From the NCBI GenBank assembly GCA_029261375.1, contig JAJDBL010000166.1, forward strand, positions 1 to 7,232: a stretch of DNA of 7,232 nt. The letters are read 5' to 3'. This document shows positions 6,477-7,232 of the stretch, piece by piece. The position numbers and the translations under genes are program-made. Position 1 is the stretch's first letter, and the number at the start of each line of letters is the position of its first letter. This DNA is from Nitrospirales bacterium. GTDB taxonomy: Bacteria; Nitrospirota; Nitrospiria; Nitrospirales; UBA2166. A model generated the notes under the pieces. The model did no database searches. It was not told the origin of the DNA and was given only the letters and a program-made list of their open reading frames with translations.

Positions 6477-7232
6477 CACCTCTACTTCTTCGGCAACGGG
6501 AAAGCCGAAGGCAAGGGTGGACTTAGGGAGCTACTGGGCGGCAAGGGCGCTGGACTAGCCGAAATGACGAACCTTGGAATTCCGGTTCCACCGGGGTTCA
6601 CCATTAGCACCGACGCCTGTGTCGAGTATATACGGCGACGCAGGAAGTATCCCCCTGGATTATGGGACACCACACTCAAATATATGACCCGCCTAGAAAA
6701 GGCGATGGGTATGGGATTTGGTGATCCAACGAATCCCCTCCTCGTATCTGTTCGATCAGGTGCACGCGCATCAATGCCGGGCATGATGGACACCGTGCTC
6801 AATCTTGGTCTGAATGACCACACCGTCGCCGGCCTCATCAAGAAAACCAAGAACGAGCGATTTGGGTACGACGCATACCGTCGCTTCATCGCGATGTTCA
6901 GCAACATCGTGATGGACGTGAAACGCGAAGTCTTCGAGGAATGCCTACAAGCAAAGAAAACGTCGCTGGGATGCACAGAGGATATCGACCTGAATGCACG
7001 TGCTCTAAGTGAATTGATCGACGAGTTCAAGATCCTGGTACGTCGCCACACCAAACAAGACTTCCCACAAGACCCACTTGACCAGTTACGCATGGGGATC
7101 GACGCAATTTTCGATTCTTGGAATGGAGATCGAGCCATTGCGTATAGAAGGATCTACGATATTCCTGATTCCTGGGGTACCGCTGTCAACATCGTTGCAA
7201 TGGTGTTTGGCAATATGGGAGACAGTAGCGGG
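6387..7232 (+). CDS. ppdK: Pyruvate, phosphate dikinase, N-terminal part (runs off the window), with a lysine-rich N-terminal extension
   Basis: PPDK interconverts pyruvate, ATP and phosphate with PEP, AMP and pyrophosphate. Only the first 282 residues, most of the N-terminal ATP-grasp domain, are present; the phosphohistidine and PEP-binding domains lie beyond the edge. The domain begins at about residue 31 (HLYFFGNGKAEG). It shows LLGGKGAGLAEM (49-60), IPVPPGFTIST (65-75), LLVSVRSGARASMPGMMD (118-135) and NLGLND (139-144), and ends in VFGNMGDSSG. K53 and R123 correspond to the ATP-binding K22 and R92 of Clostridium symbiosum PPDK, a constant shift of 31. The first 30 residues are an added tail with 11 lysines, many Ala and Thr, and no acidic residue. 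The GTG start follows a strong Shine-Dalgarno 12 bases after cysM. In an rTCA-cycle autotroph the enzyme would feed PEP from pyruvate. Family is certain; direction of flux is inferred. Confidence 0.95.
   Translation, partial: MAVKKTTKKAAKVAKKTATKTKGKPTPATKHLYFFGNGKAEGKGGLRELLGGKGAGLAEMTNLGIPVPPGFTISTDACVEYIRRRRKYPPGLWDTTLKYMTRLEKAMGMGFGDPTNPLLVSVRSGARASMPGMMDTVLNLGLNDHTVAGLIKKTKNERFGYDAYRRFIAMFSNIVMDVKREVFEECLQAKKTSLGCTEDIDLNARALSELIDEFKILVRRHTKQDFPQDPLDQLRMGIDAIFDSWNGDRAIAYRRIYDIPDSWGTAVNIVAMVFGNMGDSSG

Noticed and set aside
6482..7138. Minus-strand open frame of 218 codons opposite ppdK
   Set aside because: The plus strand here encodes an unmistakable PPDK domain. The reverse translation is low-complexity Ser/Arg/Pro-rich, typical of an antisense shadow.

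Overview
The window fits a Gram-negative, autotrophy-leaning bacterium of moderate GC. My best guess is Nitrospira or a close relative. This rests on the combination of a split alpha/beta glycyl-tRNA synthetase, a CysM-type cysteine synthase and pyruvate phosphate dikinase in one operon, and on general memory of such genomes. It is an inference and could not be checked by search.

Layout. Positions 10-1137 (minus strand) encode a secreted right-handed beta-helix protein with a signal peptide and six regular repeats whose GGA and FxxN motifs resemble chlamydial Pmp repeats. A short divergent promoter region (1138-1226) separates it from a plus-strand gene (1227-2129) for a membrane-anchored protein of the formylglycine-generating-enzyme-like (SUMF1/PvdO) family. 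That protein lacks the two catalytic cysteines of true FGE. Its 3' end runs into six perfect copies of the heptamer GGCTGAA (2117-2158). A 283-base non-coding stretch (2130-2412) follows. It holds the rest of the repeat, a weak hairpin, a good sigma70-type promoter and a possible 9-residue leader ORF.

Positions 2413-7232 form a tightly packed plus-strand operon: glyQ and glyS (4-base overlap), a cysteine synthase gene (TTG start directly abutting the glyS stop) and ppdK (12-base gap, strong ribosome binding site), which runs off the right edge. The operon combines glycine charging of tRNA, cysteine synthesis and pyruvate-to-PEP conversion. The last step would suit an organism that fixes carbon by the reductive TCA cycle.

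Most of the window is conserved housekeeping sequence. I see no phage, transposon, CRISPR array, tRNA or rRNA. The parts most worth a second look are the divergent beta-helix/FGE-like pair, the cysteine synthase residues that point to an O-phosphoserine/sulfur-carrier type of enzyme, the histone-like lysine-rich N-terminal extension on PPDK, and the heptamer repeat that supplies the stop codon of the FGE-like gene. I did not find a convincing new multi-gene system.
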